A stretch of DNA of 64,000 nucleotides from CAZWCX01 sp964632945 (GTDB lineage: Bacteria > Planctomycetota > MHYJ01 > WSZJ01 > CAZWCX01). The position numbers and the translations under genes were made by a program. The notes under the pieces were generated by a model that was not told the origin of the DNA, made no database searches, and saw only the letters and a list, made by a program, of their open reading frames with translations. The DNA lies in NCBI GenBank assembly GCA_964632945.1, contig CAZWCX010000025.1, positions 1 to 64,000 of the forward strand. Direction: 5' to 3'. Positions 37,001 to 46,360 of the stretch are shown here, piece after piece (the stretch's first letter is position 1; each line of letters starts with the position of its first letter).

Positions 37001-38714
37001 CGTCCATTCGTCCGCCGGCACGTCGCACGAGCAAAGCGGCCTGGAGGTTCGTGCGCGCGATTTCGCGCAGGCCGTCGAGCACCTGTCGCTCGAGTTCCGC
37101 CTGATCGATGCGGGCGCGGCGGGCGGTCCAGGCGGCTCCGACGGCAATCGTGGCGGTCAGCGCGAGGACCGCCGCCGCGCTCACCAGCGCCCGGTGGCGA
37201 CGCATCCACCGGTACGCGCGGGCCGCCGGACCCTCGCGCCGGGCCTGGATCGCCTCGCCCGCGAGGAACCGTCGGCAATCGTCGGCCAGGTGACCGGCGG
37301 TGGGATAGCGCCGCGCGCGATCCCGCGCCATCGCGGTCAGGCAGATGGTCTCCGCATCGCGGGCCACCCGCGGATTGTGTTTTCGCGGCGGATGGGGGTC
37401 GTGCTGCGAGATGCGCAACAGGATTTCCATCGCCCCGTCCCCCTCGTACGGCGGACGTCCGGTCAGCAGCTCGTACAGGATCGCGCCGATCTGGTAGACG
37501 TCGCTCTTCGCATCGACCGCCTCCATTCCCTCGTCCACCTGCTCGGGGCTGATGTACGCGGGCGTGCCCATGAGGGAGCCGGTCCGGGTGACTTTCGTCC
37601 CGCCGCCGCCGGTCAGCTTGGCGAGCCCGAAGTCCATCACCCGGATCCGCCCCTGTTCCTCCCGGATCAGGTTGGCGGGTTTGAGGTCGCGATGCAGGAC
37701 CCCCATCTCGTGCGCGTGCTGGATCGCCTCCGCGGTCTCCCGAGCGATGCGGATCGCCTCCGGAGTGGGCAGCCCGACGGTCCGGCGGAGCGGATCATAC
37801 GGCGGCGCGAAAGGCGGGTCGGCTCCTCCGCCCGCACCGGGGGCGAACTGCGTGACTCCGCCGTTCACGGACTGCAGGACCCGGTCCAGCGTCTCCCCCT
37901 CGATGAACTCCATGGCGAGGAACGTGCGCCCCTCGTCCTCCCAGATGTCCTGGACCGCGACAATTCCCGGGTGGGCGAGCCGGGCCAGCGCTTGAGCCTC
38001 CCGGCGCAACCGTTCCACGGCGAGCCGCGACTCTTCGTCCGTCGCGGGAAGTCCCTTGACGGCATAGTGGCGGCGGAGGCCGGCATGCCAAGCCTTGTAG
38101 ACGACGCCCATCCCTCCGTGCCCGATCTCCGCGAGGATTTCGTACGGTCCGAAGCGCCTTCCGACCGCTCTCGACGCCGTGCGAGACTCCGCGGCGGACG
38201 GGGTCCCCTGGGTGTGGCGCGCGGACGGTTCCGGGGGAGTCGGGACGGTACGGGCGGCGGACTTCTCGTCGGTCAGGGTGACCGCGGCTTCGGACGGGCG
38301 GGCGGCCGGCCGACCCGCCGATGCGGGCGGGGCCGCCGCCGGCGAGTCCGGACGCGCCTCTCCCACGTGCGTGTGCGGCTCGTCGCCGCCTTCGCGTCGC
38401 GCCACGGCGCGCAAACCGCGCAGGGCATCGGCTGCGGATCCCAGACCGCGGTTCACGGTCAAGGCCGCAAAGCGCCATGCGCCGAGGACCTCTCCCATGC
38501 GACGGTCCAGCGCGGCGAGCTCCTCTGCGTGGACGGACAGCAACTGGACCACCTGCGCGAGGTCCAGCATCCCGAGCTCGACGAGGATCACCTCCACGGG
38601 CACGGGCGGGACCGATTGGTCCACCGCGAGCAGGGCGGCTTCCGCCTGCGCCTCCCGGATCCATCCGCGCTCCACGGCAAGGCGCGCGAACCGCTGCTCG
38701 ACCGGACGCGGCAT
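34030..38714 (-). CDS. K7: transmembrane Ser/Thr kinase with TPR tail, interrupted by a frameshift
   Basis: The N-terminal module (about 8-65; ERGWIREAQAEAAL, LVELGMLDLAQVVQLL) leads to a kinase domain (about 188-495) with GHGGMG, Lys220, HRDLKPAN, DFGLAK and TPAYISPEQVDEGM. A transmembrane helix, the ALLVRRAGG segment and 46-residue TPR units follow. Coherent sequence stops at SLEVRGG (about position 34770), and the original frame then runs as noise to a stop at 34059. Homologous sequence resumes in the -1 frame (AGEERYRVAERAF) and ends in LAPLHDDPRWDELIRRL, the cap seen in K3 and K6. The break is an 8-C run at 34767-34774. The repaired product would be about 1561 aa; unrepaired, the kinase and most of the TPR units survive. 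It starts 6 bp after the SDR stop. Confidence 0.88.
35100..35930 (-). repeat. 138-bp tandem TPR-coding repeats in K7
   Basis: Trp codons start at 35928, 35790, 35652, 35514, 35376, 35238 and 35100, each 138 bp apart. The next unit (W at 34959) is one codon longer. This is the same lattice as in K2 and K6. Confidence 0.86.
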
Positions 38715-38720
38715 CGCGAA

Positions 38721-39425
38721 TCACCCCTGAAAGAGGTCGCGGGAAGTCCCATGCCATCCCGGCTCCACGCGCGCGAACAGGGATGCCCAGCGGCGGTCGA
38801 GGTCACCGGGGGCGGGGTACCGGGAAACGTCCTCGTCGAACGCGGTGGCGAGCATTTCGGTGCGAATGATCCCCGGGTTGAGCGCAAACACGATCACGCC
38901 GCACCGGCTCTCGTCGGCGACCGACTGGGTGAGCGCTTCGACCGCGAATTTGCTCGCGCAGTAGGGGGCGACCCAGCCTTCGGCGGCGCGCCCCCAGCCG
39001 CTCGACAGGTTGACGATCACCCCGCTGCCGCGCCGTTCCATGGCCGGGAGGACGTGGCGGATCAGGTTGGCGGCGCCGATGACGTTGACGCGCAGGACCT
39101 CCGCCCAGGTTTCGGCCCGTGTGTCGACGACACGGGCGCGGGGGGTGAGGATGGCGGCGTTGTTGACGAGCACGTCGATTCCGTCGAACGCGCGCTCGGC
39201 CGCTCCGACGATGCGCCGCGCGTCGGCGTCGGACCCGACGTCTCCGGCGACGCCCGCGACGTCGGCCCCCTGCCCGCGCAGGAGCGCAACGAGGTCGCGC
39301 ACCTCCGTCTCCTTGCGCCCGTTGACGCACACACGCGCGCGCGCGCGGACCAGCATTTCCGCCAGCGCGCGACCGATGCCGCGCGTGGATCCGGTCACGA
39401 CGAACCGCGTCTTTTCCAGCTCCAT
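38721..39425 (-). CDS. short-chain dehydrogenase/reductase
   Basis: This 234-aa classical SDR has the cofactor motif TGSTRGIG (about 11-18), VNNAAI, a catalytic Ser in NLSSGW and the YCASK active-site motif. The Arg in VCVNGRK after the second strand suggests NADP(H) preference. The ATG at 39425 follows GGGGAGGGC. It is a soluble cytosolic oxidoreductase; the substrate cannot be told. It lies between the sarcosine-oxidase-like gene (64 bp upstream) and K7 (6 bp downstream), so it is probably co-transcribed with K7. Confidence 0.9.
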   Translation of the reverse strand: MELEKTRFVVTGSTRGIGRALAEMLVRARARVCVNGRKETEVRDLVALLRGQGADVAGVAGDVGSDADARRIVGAAERAFDGIDVLVNNAAILTPRARVVDTRAETWAEVLRVNVIGAANLIRHVLPAMERRGSGVIVNLSSGWGRAAEGWVAPYCASKFAVEALTQSVADESRCGVIVFALNPGIIRTEMLATAFDEDVSRYPAPGDLDRRWASLFARVEPGWHGTSRDLFQG

Positions 39426-39489
39426 CCCGCCCTCCCCGGCCCGGGGACGGGGAACCCGCTCCCGGGCGGCTGCCCCGGCGCTTCCCCGA

Positions 39490-40578
39490 TCAGACCACCC
39501 GTCCGGTGCCCCGGGCTTCCGCGCGAAAGCACTCGGGGACCGGCTTTCCTTCCACGAGATCGGCGCCCCACACGCCGAGCTGCGGGCCGAACTTGAACGC
39601 GTGACCGCTCCCGCATCCGGCCACGAAGAGACGGGACTCGCCGGGGATACGGTCGAACAGGAACACCCCGTCGCTCGACATCGTGTAGAGACAGGTCCGT
39701 CCCTCCACGGGAGCCCCCGCGAGATCCGGAAGTCGCCGTCGGACGAAGGCGTCGATCCGACGCGCCTGCTCCGGGTCGCCGTCCCGCGCGCAGTCCGGAT
39801 CGGTCTCGGCATCCGGATTGTGGCACGCCAACTTGACGATCAGGTCCGGATGCAAGGAGAAGCCATACCAACCCTCGCCGGCAATGTCGAAAGACCAGAC
39901 CGGCAGGCGCGCGCCGGCGAAGGGGCGCAGATCGGCCGGCCGGAACATCGCTTCGTGCTGCCGGGTGGTCTTCACCATCCGACCCAGTCGCGGCAGCAGC
40001 TGCGCGACCCAGGGTCCGGCCGCGACCAGCACGGCGTCCCCCTCCAGCGCGGCGGGATCCGCGACGCGTGCGCCGGTGCGAATGTCCGCCCCGGCGCGCA
40101 CGGCGATCTCCGCGAACGCGGGGAGGGCCTGCATCGGATCGAGCCACCCGCCGATCGGATTGTAGGTGCACGCCTCGACGCCCTCGGTGCGGAAGGCCGG
40201 GAACCGGAGCGCCGCCTCCCGGGGGCTGATGCGCTCCACGGAGAAGCCCTGGGAGTCGAGCCAGGTCCAGCTCTGGTACTCGAAGGCCCCGGGCTGGAAT
40301 CGCCGCGCGAACGCGAGGTACCCGGTTTCATGATAGATCCGGCGGCCGGTTCGCCGCTCGAGGTCGATCCAGCCCTCGCGGGCGCGCAGCACCCAGGGGG
40401 CCCAGGTCGCCGTTTCGGGGCCGTATTCGAGCCGCAGCGCCTTGGAGATGTCCCGGCTGGAGGCCTTTGCGGACGGGATCTCGCCGGTCTCGTACACCGT
40501 GACGGCGTGGCCGCGCACGGCGAGATTCGCGGCGGCGGAGAGGCCGAAGAGGCCGCCGCCGACGATGGAGACCTTCAT
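39490..40578 (-). CDS. monomeric sarcosine oxidase-like FAD-dependent oxidoreductase
   Basis: This 362-aa protein of the DAO family has the dinucleotide motif IVGGGLFGLSAA (5-16). A C-terminal half like monomeric sarcosine oxidase/N-methyltryptophan oxidase contains CLYTMSSDG with Cys296, aligned to the cysteine that covalently holds FAD, and GCGSGHAFKFGP. Such enzymes oxidise secondary amines or related amino acids with O2, giving H2O2. The substrate is unknown. The ATG at 40578 has GGAG 13 bases upstream, a little far. It heads the minus-strand run, and an extended -10 lies at 40627-40635. Confidence 0.87.
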   Translation of the reverse strand: MKVSIVGGGLFGLSAAANLAVRGHAVTVYETGEIPSAKASSRDISKALRLEYGPETATWAPWVLRAREGWIDLERRTGRRIYHETGYLAFARRFQPGAFEYQSWTWLDSQGFSVERISPREAALRFPAFRTEGVEACTYNPIGGWLDPMQALPAFAEIAVRAGADIRTGARVADPAALEGDAVLVAAGPWVAQLLPRLGRMVKTTRQHEAMFRPADLRPFAGARLPVWSFDIAGEGWYGFSLHPDLIVKLACHNPDAETDPDCARDGDPEQARRIDAFVRRRLPDLAGAPVEGRTCLYTMSSDGVFLFDRIPGESRLFVAGCGSGHAFKFGPQLGVWGADLVEGKPVPECFRAEARGTGRVV

Positions 40579-40626
40579 GGGCACGCAGCGCTCCTCGATC
40601 CATTTTGCTGTGCGCGGCCGGCCGAC

Positions 40627-40635
40627 ATGATAGCA
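40627..40635 (-). promoter_or_regulatory. extended -10 promoter candidate for oxidase-SDR-K7
   Basis: The minus strand reads TGCTATCAT, about 50 bp before the oxidase ATG, in the 122-bp divergent gap. The motif is the same as at 24259 and 7461. No convincing -35 is present at 16-18 bases. Confidence 0.45.
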
Positions 40636-40700
40636 TACGCGCAGGTCGCAAGGAACGCAGCGCGGGGCGGGGTGGTGAAGTCCGCTTGACGGAGACGCCG

Positions 40701-43700
40701 ATGCCCTGGGAACGCTCGCCCCTTTCGGACCTGGTCGTCTGGTGCGCCGCATGCGCGAGGGCCTTCGACCCTGCGACCGGCGCCCCGGTGGCGCGGCCCG
40801 CCCGGATCCCGGAGAGTTCGCTACCCTCCGGCGCCGCATGCCCCTCCTGCGGCGCCCCGCTCACGTTGCAAAGCATCCTCCCCGCCTTGGCTTCAAACGC
40901 CACCGTAGTCGACCGGCGGACTCCCTCCGCCCCCTCCCAGGCCACCCTGATCGAGTCCCCCGCCACCGGCCACCCGCCCCGCGCGGGCAATGCCGGCGCG
41001 ACCTCCCGCACCGCGAACGCGGCCATCGGCGATCTGTCGCAGGCGAGCATGGCCCCGATCGGTCCGTTCCGCATCCTGCGAGAACTCGGTCGCGGGGGGA
41101 TGGGAATCGTCTACCTGGCGGAAGACCCCGACCTCGGTCGTCGCTGCGCCCTCAAGGTCCTCCCGCTGACCGGCGAGGCGGCGAACGATCCCGAGTGGGT
41201 AGAACGGTTCGAACGCGAAGCGCGCGCGACCGCGCAACTCGGACACCCCAATCTCGTCGCCGTCCACAGCGTCGGCGCCACGCCCGGCTGCCGATACATC
41301 GCGATGGACTACGTCCCCGGACGGTCCCTCGACGAGGTCTTCCGGGTCGAAGGCATGACCCCGGAACGCGCGATCCGCATCGTCTGGCAGGCCTCCCTGG
41401 GACTCGCCCACTCCCACGAGAACGGGGTGGTGCACCGCGACATCAAGCCCTCCAATCTGCTCGTGGAGCCGGTGCCGTTCACGGGGTCGGAAATGCGTTT
41501 GAGCCGGAGGGAGCGGGGGGCGATGGAAGCCGCCGCCCGTTGCCACGGACCGGCCGCCCGACGGCGGCCCGATGAGGCGGAGGAAGGGACATCCCCAGGC
41601 GCCCTGATCGAAGACGTGGTCCGGGTCACCGACTTCGGCCTCGCCGTCTCCACGCGCAGCCACCGGCTCACGGTGGAGGGGGCAATCCTGGGCACGCCGA
41701 CCTACATGAGTCCGGAGCAGACGCTGGGCCGGAGCGGGGATGCCACTCCGCAGATGGACGTCTACGGGCTCGGCGCCACGCTGTACGAGCTGCTGACCGG
41801 AGCGCCCCCCTTCTCCGCGCCCGGAACCGCGGGACTGTTCTACCTGATCCAGGAGACGGAGCCGGTTCCCCCCCGTCGCATCAATCCGAACCTCGATCGG
41901 GACATCGAAACCGTGGTGCTCAAGTGCCTCGACAAAGACCCTGCGAAGCGGTACGCCGACGCACGCGAACTCGCCGACGACCTGCGGCGCTGGCTCGACG
42001 ACGAGCCGGTACTCGCGCGCCGTCCGTCGCGGGTGGATGTGTGGAAGCGGAAGTTTCGACGCAGTCCCGCCCAGTACGTGCTGGGGACCGCGCTGGGGTT
42101 CCTGCTGCTCTCCCTGGCCGGATACGGCATCGGCGACGTCGTCCTCCGCCATTTGCGTTTCGACGAGACGATCGCCGCCGCCACCGCGGCGCTCGACGCG
42201 GGCGACCTCGCGGGTGCGCGCAAGCGCCTCGATGCCGCGGCCGGGTTCTTGCCCGCCCGGCCCGAAACCGCGCTGATCGGGGAGCAGATCGACCGTCAAC
42301 AGGCGGTGCTGCGCGCGGTGGCGGCGGGAAAGAAGCACTTGGAAGAGTGGCGGAGGGCACGGGAGGAGACCGCGGCACGCGAGGCGGAGCGCCGGGGCGC
42401 CGCCGGTGCGCTGGCCGACCGCGCCGGGGTGGTGGCACGCAAGGCGGTCTGGGACGCCGAAGCGGCCGCCGCGGCCGCGCGCGACCGTGCCCGCGCCGCC
42501 CGGGAGGCCTCGGCCTCCCACCTCGCCGCGGCCCTCGAACTCGATCCGCAGAGGGCGGAAGCGCGCGCGCTGCTCGCCGACCTCGCCTGGGCGCAGTTTC
42601 GGGCGGCGGAGGACGCCGGCGATGCCGCGGAACTCGCACGCTGGGAGACGCTCCTGCGCGCGGTGGACGGGGCGGGGGCGGAACGGCGACTCGCGGAACC
42701 CTCCCGTGTGAAGATCGACGCGGAGGGCGGGGCCGCGCGCGTTTCCGTCCTCCGTTACGTCGAGGTCGGCCGCCTCTCGCTCCTGCGCCCCCCCGGCGAA
42801 CCACCTCTCGACGAGGCCCGCCGTACCGAGGCACTCGCCCGGTTCGAACCGGATGCGTACGGCCGCACGCTGCCGTCCGTGGCCGAACGCGCGGCCCGGT
42901 CCGCCTTCTTCGGTCCGGGCGTCCTCCCGGCCGAACTCGGCCGCACGCCGATCGAGCCGGCCCTGCCCCCCGGGTCGTACCTCTTCCTGATCGAGCGGGA
43001 CGGCCGGACCCCGGCGCGGCTGCCCGTGCGACTGAACCGCGAAGCCCGCCTCGATCGCACGATGACCCTGCTCCCCTCCGGTTCCGTGCCCGACGGCTTC
43101 GTCCACGTCCCGGCGGGACCGTTCCTGCGGGAGGATTCCGCCGCGGAAACGACGACCGGAACGTACTGTATCGCCCGGTTCGAGGTCACGAACACGGAGT
43201 ACCTCGAATTCCTGAATGATCCCGGCACGCAGGCGGAGGTCGCGCGGGCGGAGGGTGGGATCCGGCGCGTGCCCCGGACCGCGCCGCGCGACGGCGCCTT
43301 GTGGCCGCGGGACCCGGAGGGACGGTTCTCGCTGCCCGACGGCCTGCGCGAGGACGCGCCCGTGACCGGCGTCGATCTCGACGATGCGCGCGCCTACGCC
43401 GCCTGGTTCGACCGCCGACGCGGGGACGCCGCCTGGACGTTCGCGCTTCCCACCGAACCGGAGTGGGAGAAGGCGATGCGGGGGACCGACGGCCGACCCT
43501 ACCCCTGGGGCAACGCCTTCGATTCCTCTCTCTGCGCCGTCAAGGGATCCTCCCCGGGACGCCCCGCTCCGGTCGGGGCGTTTCCGGCGGACGAAAGCCC
43601 GTTCGGGGCGCGCGACATGGCCGGCAATGCGGCGGAGTGGACCGTCACCGGCGACGACCGCGGCGGGTATGCGGTCAAGGGCGGTTCGTGGACGAGCGAC

Positions 43701-43799
43701 TCGAACTGGTGCCGCGCCGATTCGCGGGACCTCGACCTGCCGGGAGAGGTCGACGACGAAAACGGGATCCGCCTGGTGGCGCGGCCGCGGAACGAGTAG
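40701..43799 (+). CDS. zinc-ribbon Ser/Thr kinase fused to a formylglycine-generating-enzyme-like domain
   Basis: This 1032-aa protein starts at ATG 40701 after GGAG. Two Cys pairs (Cys15/18 and Cys47/50) form a zinc-ribbon-like head. The kinase domain (about 121-440) has GRGGMG, Lys152, HRDIKPSN, DFGLAV and TPTYMSPEQ. An unusual insert of about 50 residues lies between the catalytic loop and DFG. A transmembrane helix (about 455-475) and an Ala/Arg-rich coiled coil (about 560-640) follow. The C-terminal FGE-sulfatase/SUMF1-like domain (about 795-1030) has FVHVPAGPF, ALPTEPEWEKAMRG, DMAGNAAEWT and GGSWTSDSNWCR. FGE-like modules attached to kinases are usually non-catalytic or act as binding domains; catalysis cannot be decided here. 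It is divergent from the K7 unit. Confidence 0.93.
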   Translation: MPWERSPLSDLVVWCAACARAFDPATGAPVARPARIPESSLPSGAACPSCGAPLTLQSILPALASNATVVDRRTPSAPSQATLIESPATGHPPRAGNAGATSRTANAAIGDLSQASMAPIGPFRILRELGRGGMGIVYLAEDPDLGRRCALKVLPLTGEAANDPEWVERFEREARATAQLGHPNLVAVHSVGATPGCRYIAMDYVPGRSLDEVFRVEGMTPERAIRIVWQASLGLAHSHENGVVHRDIKPSNLLVEPVPFTGSEMRLSRRERGAMEAAARCHGPAARRRPDEAEEGTSPGALIEDVVRVTDFGLAVSTRSHRLTVEGAILGTPTYMSPEQTLGRSGDATPQMDVYGLGATLYELLTGAPPFSAPGTAGLFYLIQETEPVPPRRINPNLDRDIETVVLKCLDKDPAKRYADARELADDLRRWLDDEPVLARRPSRVDVWKRKFRRSPAQYVLGTALGFLLLSLAGYGIGDVVLRHLRFDETIAAATAALDAGDLAGARKRLDAAAGFLPARPETALIGEQIDRQQAVLRAVAAGKKHLEEWRRAREETAAREAERRGAAGALADRAGVVARKAVWDAEAAAAAARDRARAAREASASHLAAALELDPQRAEARALLADLAWAQFRAAEDAGDAAELARWETLLRAVDGAGAERRLAEPSRVKIDAEGGAARVSVLRYVEVGRLSLLRPPGEPPLDEARRTEALARFEPDAYGRTLPSVAERAARSAFFGPGVLPAELGRTPIEPALPPGSYLFLIERDGRTPARLPVRLNREARLDRTMTLLPSGSVPDGFVHVPAGPFLREDSAAETTTGTYCIARFEVTNTEYLEFLNDPGTQAEVARAEGGIRRVPRTAPRDGALWPRDPEGRFSLPDGLREDAPVTGVDLDDARAYAAWFDRRRGDAAWTFALPTEPEWEKAMRGTDGRPYPWGNAFDSSLCAVKGSSPGRPAPVGAFPADESPFGARDMAGNAAEWTVTGDDRGGYAVKGGSWTSDSNWCRADSRDLDLPGEVDDENGIRLVARPRNE

Positions 43800-43826
43800 C
43801 CCGGCCCCCCCCCCCACCGCCACCCG

Positions 43827-45371
43827 CTACGCGGGGGGAAGCCGCAGCGAGGGATCGCCGAAGAGCATGAACTTCATGCCCTGGAAGAAGATGCTGGCCG
43901 GGTACCAATCGGCGGTGGGCACGAGTTCGTCGAGCCGCTCCTGCGCGTGGTAGTGCCGGATCGCCCGGCACCAGAGATCGCCGAGCCGGGTCGACCGGTC
44001 GGCGCGCGCGAGCGCGCGCACGAAGCCGTCCACGAGCGTGAGACCGCAGGGCTGGCTGCCGGTGTTGCACCCGATGTAGGCGACCGCCCCGCGCGGGCCT
44101 CCGCGGACGAGGAATTCGCCGATGCCGGTGCGGTCGTAGGGCTCCGGCTGGTACGGCGCCGGCGCGGGCGGCGGGGATCGGAACACTTCGCCCCGATTCG
44201 TCCCCTCATGCTCCTTCCCCTCCACGTCCCGATAGGCGTCGTAGGGCGCGAGGGTGCTGAAATGCGCGGTCGAGCATCCGGCCGAAAAGAAAATCGGGGT
44301 GAGCGGCGCCCCCTCCATCCGCGCGACGCTGTCGGTGGAGAGACATCCCTCCCAGCCGTTCTCCAGGCCGTGGCCGGCGTGAAAGACGAAGGAGCAGCCC
44401 GCGCGCACGCGGGCGACGATCTCCGCCTCGACCGGCAGGGGCAGGTCGGATTCTTTCCCGGCATCCCGGTAGTAGAGCCGCTCGGCGCTCCAGCCTTCGC
44501 CGAGTTCCGCCTGCAACCGGTCGAACCGTCCCCGGGCGTCGACCCAGCCCCCGCCGACGGCGAAGACGACACGCCGGCCGGCGGACCCGAAGCCCGGTCC
44601 CGGCGCGGGGTCGCCCGCCTCTCCCCGCTCCGACAAAAGCGCCCGCTCGAACGCAATCGTCTTCGCGGCCACGATGGCGGCCTCCTCGGCGGTGCGCACC
44701 GGCCACCGCCCGACGGCGAGTTCGGGCAGGTAGTGGATCCCGTCGAAATTCATCGGCGGATCCTTGTGGTGCTCGCCGTGCACCTCCCCGAAGTAGCCGG
44801 CGTGATGCCCCTCCCGGTTGCCGTTCCAGTCGTCGAATGACCCGTCGGCGCGCGCGACGTCGGCGTAGTAGAGATCGCTCGGATAGAACGCCGTATCGAA
44901 GGCGGGCGGGTGAACGCGGTCGAGCGTCATGTAGCGCACCGGCAGGACTCCGGCATCCCCGACCAGGAGGGCATAGCGCACGGAACGGTCCTGCCAGGCG
45001 GCATGGAGCCAGCGCTTGAGCCGCTCGGGGTCGTCCGCGCCTGCGCCCTGGAGGACCTCTTCGAGGACGGCCGTTTCGACCGGGAGGTCGGCGCGGCGAT
45101 GAGCGAGGTACGCCTCGAGGGCGGGGAGAAAGGCGCGCGGAACGACGACCGCCAGCGCGGCGGCCTCGGCAGGCCGGGCGGCGGCATCCCCGGTGGCGAC
45201 CTCTTCCGCCGCCACGCGGGAGGGGGCGCCGGCCGGCCGGAGCGTGAGGAGGATCGCGAGCAGGATCCCGGCGAAGCCACGAATCGGCAATCCGCGGGTG
45301 CGCGAGTGCCGTCGGGGGGAAAGCGCGTCCCGCTCCGCCCCCCCGCCGCGAGCGACCGGTTCCGGGCGCAT
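43827..45371 (-). CDS. secreted gingipain-like (C25) cysteine peptidase
   Basis: This 514-aa protein has a hydrophobic signal or anchor at about 31-46. The peptidase domain (about 70-512) shows the clan-CD dyad, His334 in FHAGHG and Cys366 in FSAGCST, plus the C25-type features RYALLVGDAGVLP, LPELAVGRWP and the terminal LFGDPSLRLPP. C25 peptidases cleave after Arg or Lys. The protein should be exported. Its ATG comes three bases after the stop of the next gene upstream, so the two form an operon and probably work together. No propeptide or sorting domain is obvious. Confidence 0.85.
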   Translation of the reverse strand: MRPEPVARGGGAERDALSPRRHSRTRGLPIRGFAGILLAILLTLRPAGAPSRVAAEEVATGDAAARPAEAAALAVVVPRAFLPALEAYLAHRRADLPVETAVLEEVLQGAGADDPERLKRWLHAAWQDRSVRYALLVGDAGVLPVRYMTLDRVHPPAFDTAFYPSDLYYADVARADGSFDDWNGNREGHHAGYFGEVHGEHHKDPPMNFDGIHYLPELAVGRWPVRTAEEAAIVAAKTIAFERALLSERGEAGDPAPGPGFGSAGRRVVFAVGGGWVDARGRFDRLQAELGEGWSAERLYYRDAGKESDLPLPVEAEIVARVRAGCSFVFHAGHGLENGWEGCLSTDSVARMEGAPLTPIFFSAGCSTAHFSTLAPYDAYRDVEGKEHEGTNRGEVFRSPPPAPAPYQPEPYDRTGIGEFLVRGGPRGAVAYIGCNTGSQPCGLTLVDGFVRALARADRSTRLGDLWCRAIRHYHAQERLDELVPTADWYPASIFFQGMKFMLFGDPSLRLPPA

Positions 45372-45374
45372 GGC

Positions 45375-46268
45375 CTACCGCGTCGCCGCGCGGATCATCG
45401 CCCGCAGCGACTCGCGGTCGAGCGCACCCAGGCGCTCGTCGATGAGACGGTCGATCTCGGCCATGACCCGGTCTTCCGCGCGCCGCTCCTCGAGCCAGGC
45501 CAGTTCCTCGGCCCGGGTCGGGATGGCGTCGATCGTAACGGTACGGCCCGCGAAGACGGTCACGCTCCCCTGGTCGATGTCCTTTTCCGTGATTTTCGCC
45601 CCCTGGAAGATCCGACCCAGCGCCCGGTACCAACCCGAACGGGCCCGTCTCCGGCTGATCTCATAGGCGCGCTCGGTCGCCGTGCGCGCATCCGTCCCTT
45701 GCGCCCACAGGCGCAAAAAGGTCGGGAAGTGGAACACCGGCACCACGTTCAATCCGACGTGCCCGGTCACCGCATCCGCGCCGACGCGCATCCAGTCGTC
45801 GACCAGGCTGGCGCTGTAGCACCCCATCATGTAGACGAGACGGATCTTCTCCCCGCCTTTCCCGTCCAGTTCCGCGACGATGTCCCGGCCGGTGAGACGG
45901 CCGCCGTGGACGGCGAGGACCTCCGGAAGACCGTGGGTCTCGAGGACGATGTCGACGACGTAGTCGGCGCGCAGCAGTGCGTGCAACTCCCGGAAGAAGT
46001 TGTCCCGGGTCGCGCGCCGGCCGACCAGCGTTCGGACCCGTGCATAGCGCCCCGTGATCGCGAGCGAGCGCGTGACCAGGTCGCCGACCCCTTCCGCCAA
46101 GTCCCCCGGGAGCGTATCGCCGCTGTCGTTGTCGATGAGCGCGAGCAGGGCCAGCCGGCGCGGCGCCTCGGCTTCCTGCGCTCCGACCGGCCCTGCACCG
46201 GCCGCGAGGATCAGAAACAACGCGGCCAGGGCGGACGAAAGCAGGCGGGCAAGACTCGGCCGGCGCAT
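45375..46268 (-). CDS. secreted caspase-fold (clan CD) peptidase-like protein
   Basis: This 297-aa protein has a signal peptide (about 1-31, ending AGAQE). A caspase-like pattern follows: a hydrophobic strand then His112 in LETHG, and a strand then Cys150 in YMMGCYSAS, with acidic and Arg-rich surroundings. The spacing of the His-Gly and Cys elements resembles clan-CD peptidases such as metacaspases, C13 and C25. The C-terminal half (about 190-297) is helical and charged. It is co-transcribed with the C25-like gene. GGAGGAG precedes the ATG, and a promoter lies at 46332-46360. The family assignment is by motif and is moderate. Confidence 0.65.
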   Translation of the reverse strand: MRRPSLARLLSSALAALFLILAAGAGPVGAQEAEAPRRLALLALIDNDSGDTLPGDLAEGVGDLVTRSLAITGRYARVRTLVGRRATRDNFFRELHALLRADYVVDIVLETHGLPEVLAVHGGRLTGRDIVAELDGKGGEKIRLVYMMGCYSASLVDDWMRVGADAVTGHVGLNVVPVFHFPTFLRLWAQGTDARTATERAYEISRRRARSGWYRALGRIFQGAKITEKDIDQGSVTVFAGRTVTIDAIPTRAEELAWLEERRAEDRVMAEIDRLIDERLGALDRESLRAMIRAATR

Positions 46269-46331
46269 GGTCGACTCCTCCAGGCAAAGGGATCCGCGCG
46301 ACGCTCACGGGGTACCCGGGTCGCGGCAGGT

Positions 46332-46360
46332 ACTCTAGCCGCCGGCCCGGGGAAAGGCAA
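46332..46360 (-). promoter_or_regulatory. promoter for the caspase-like/C25 operon
   Basis: On the minus strand TTGCCT (46355-46360) is followed after 17 bases by TAGAGT (46332-46337), about 65 bp upstream of the ATG at 46268. Confidence 0.6.
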
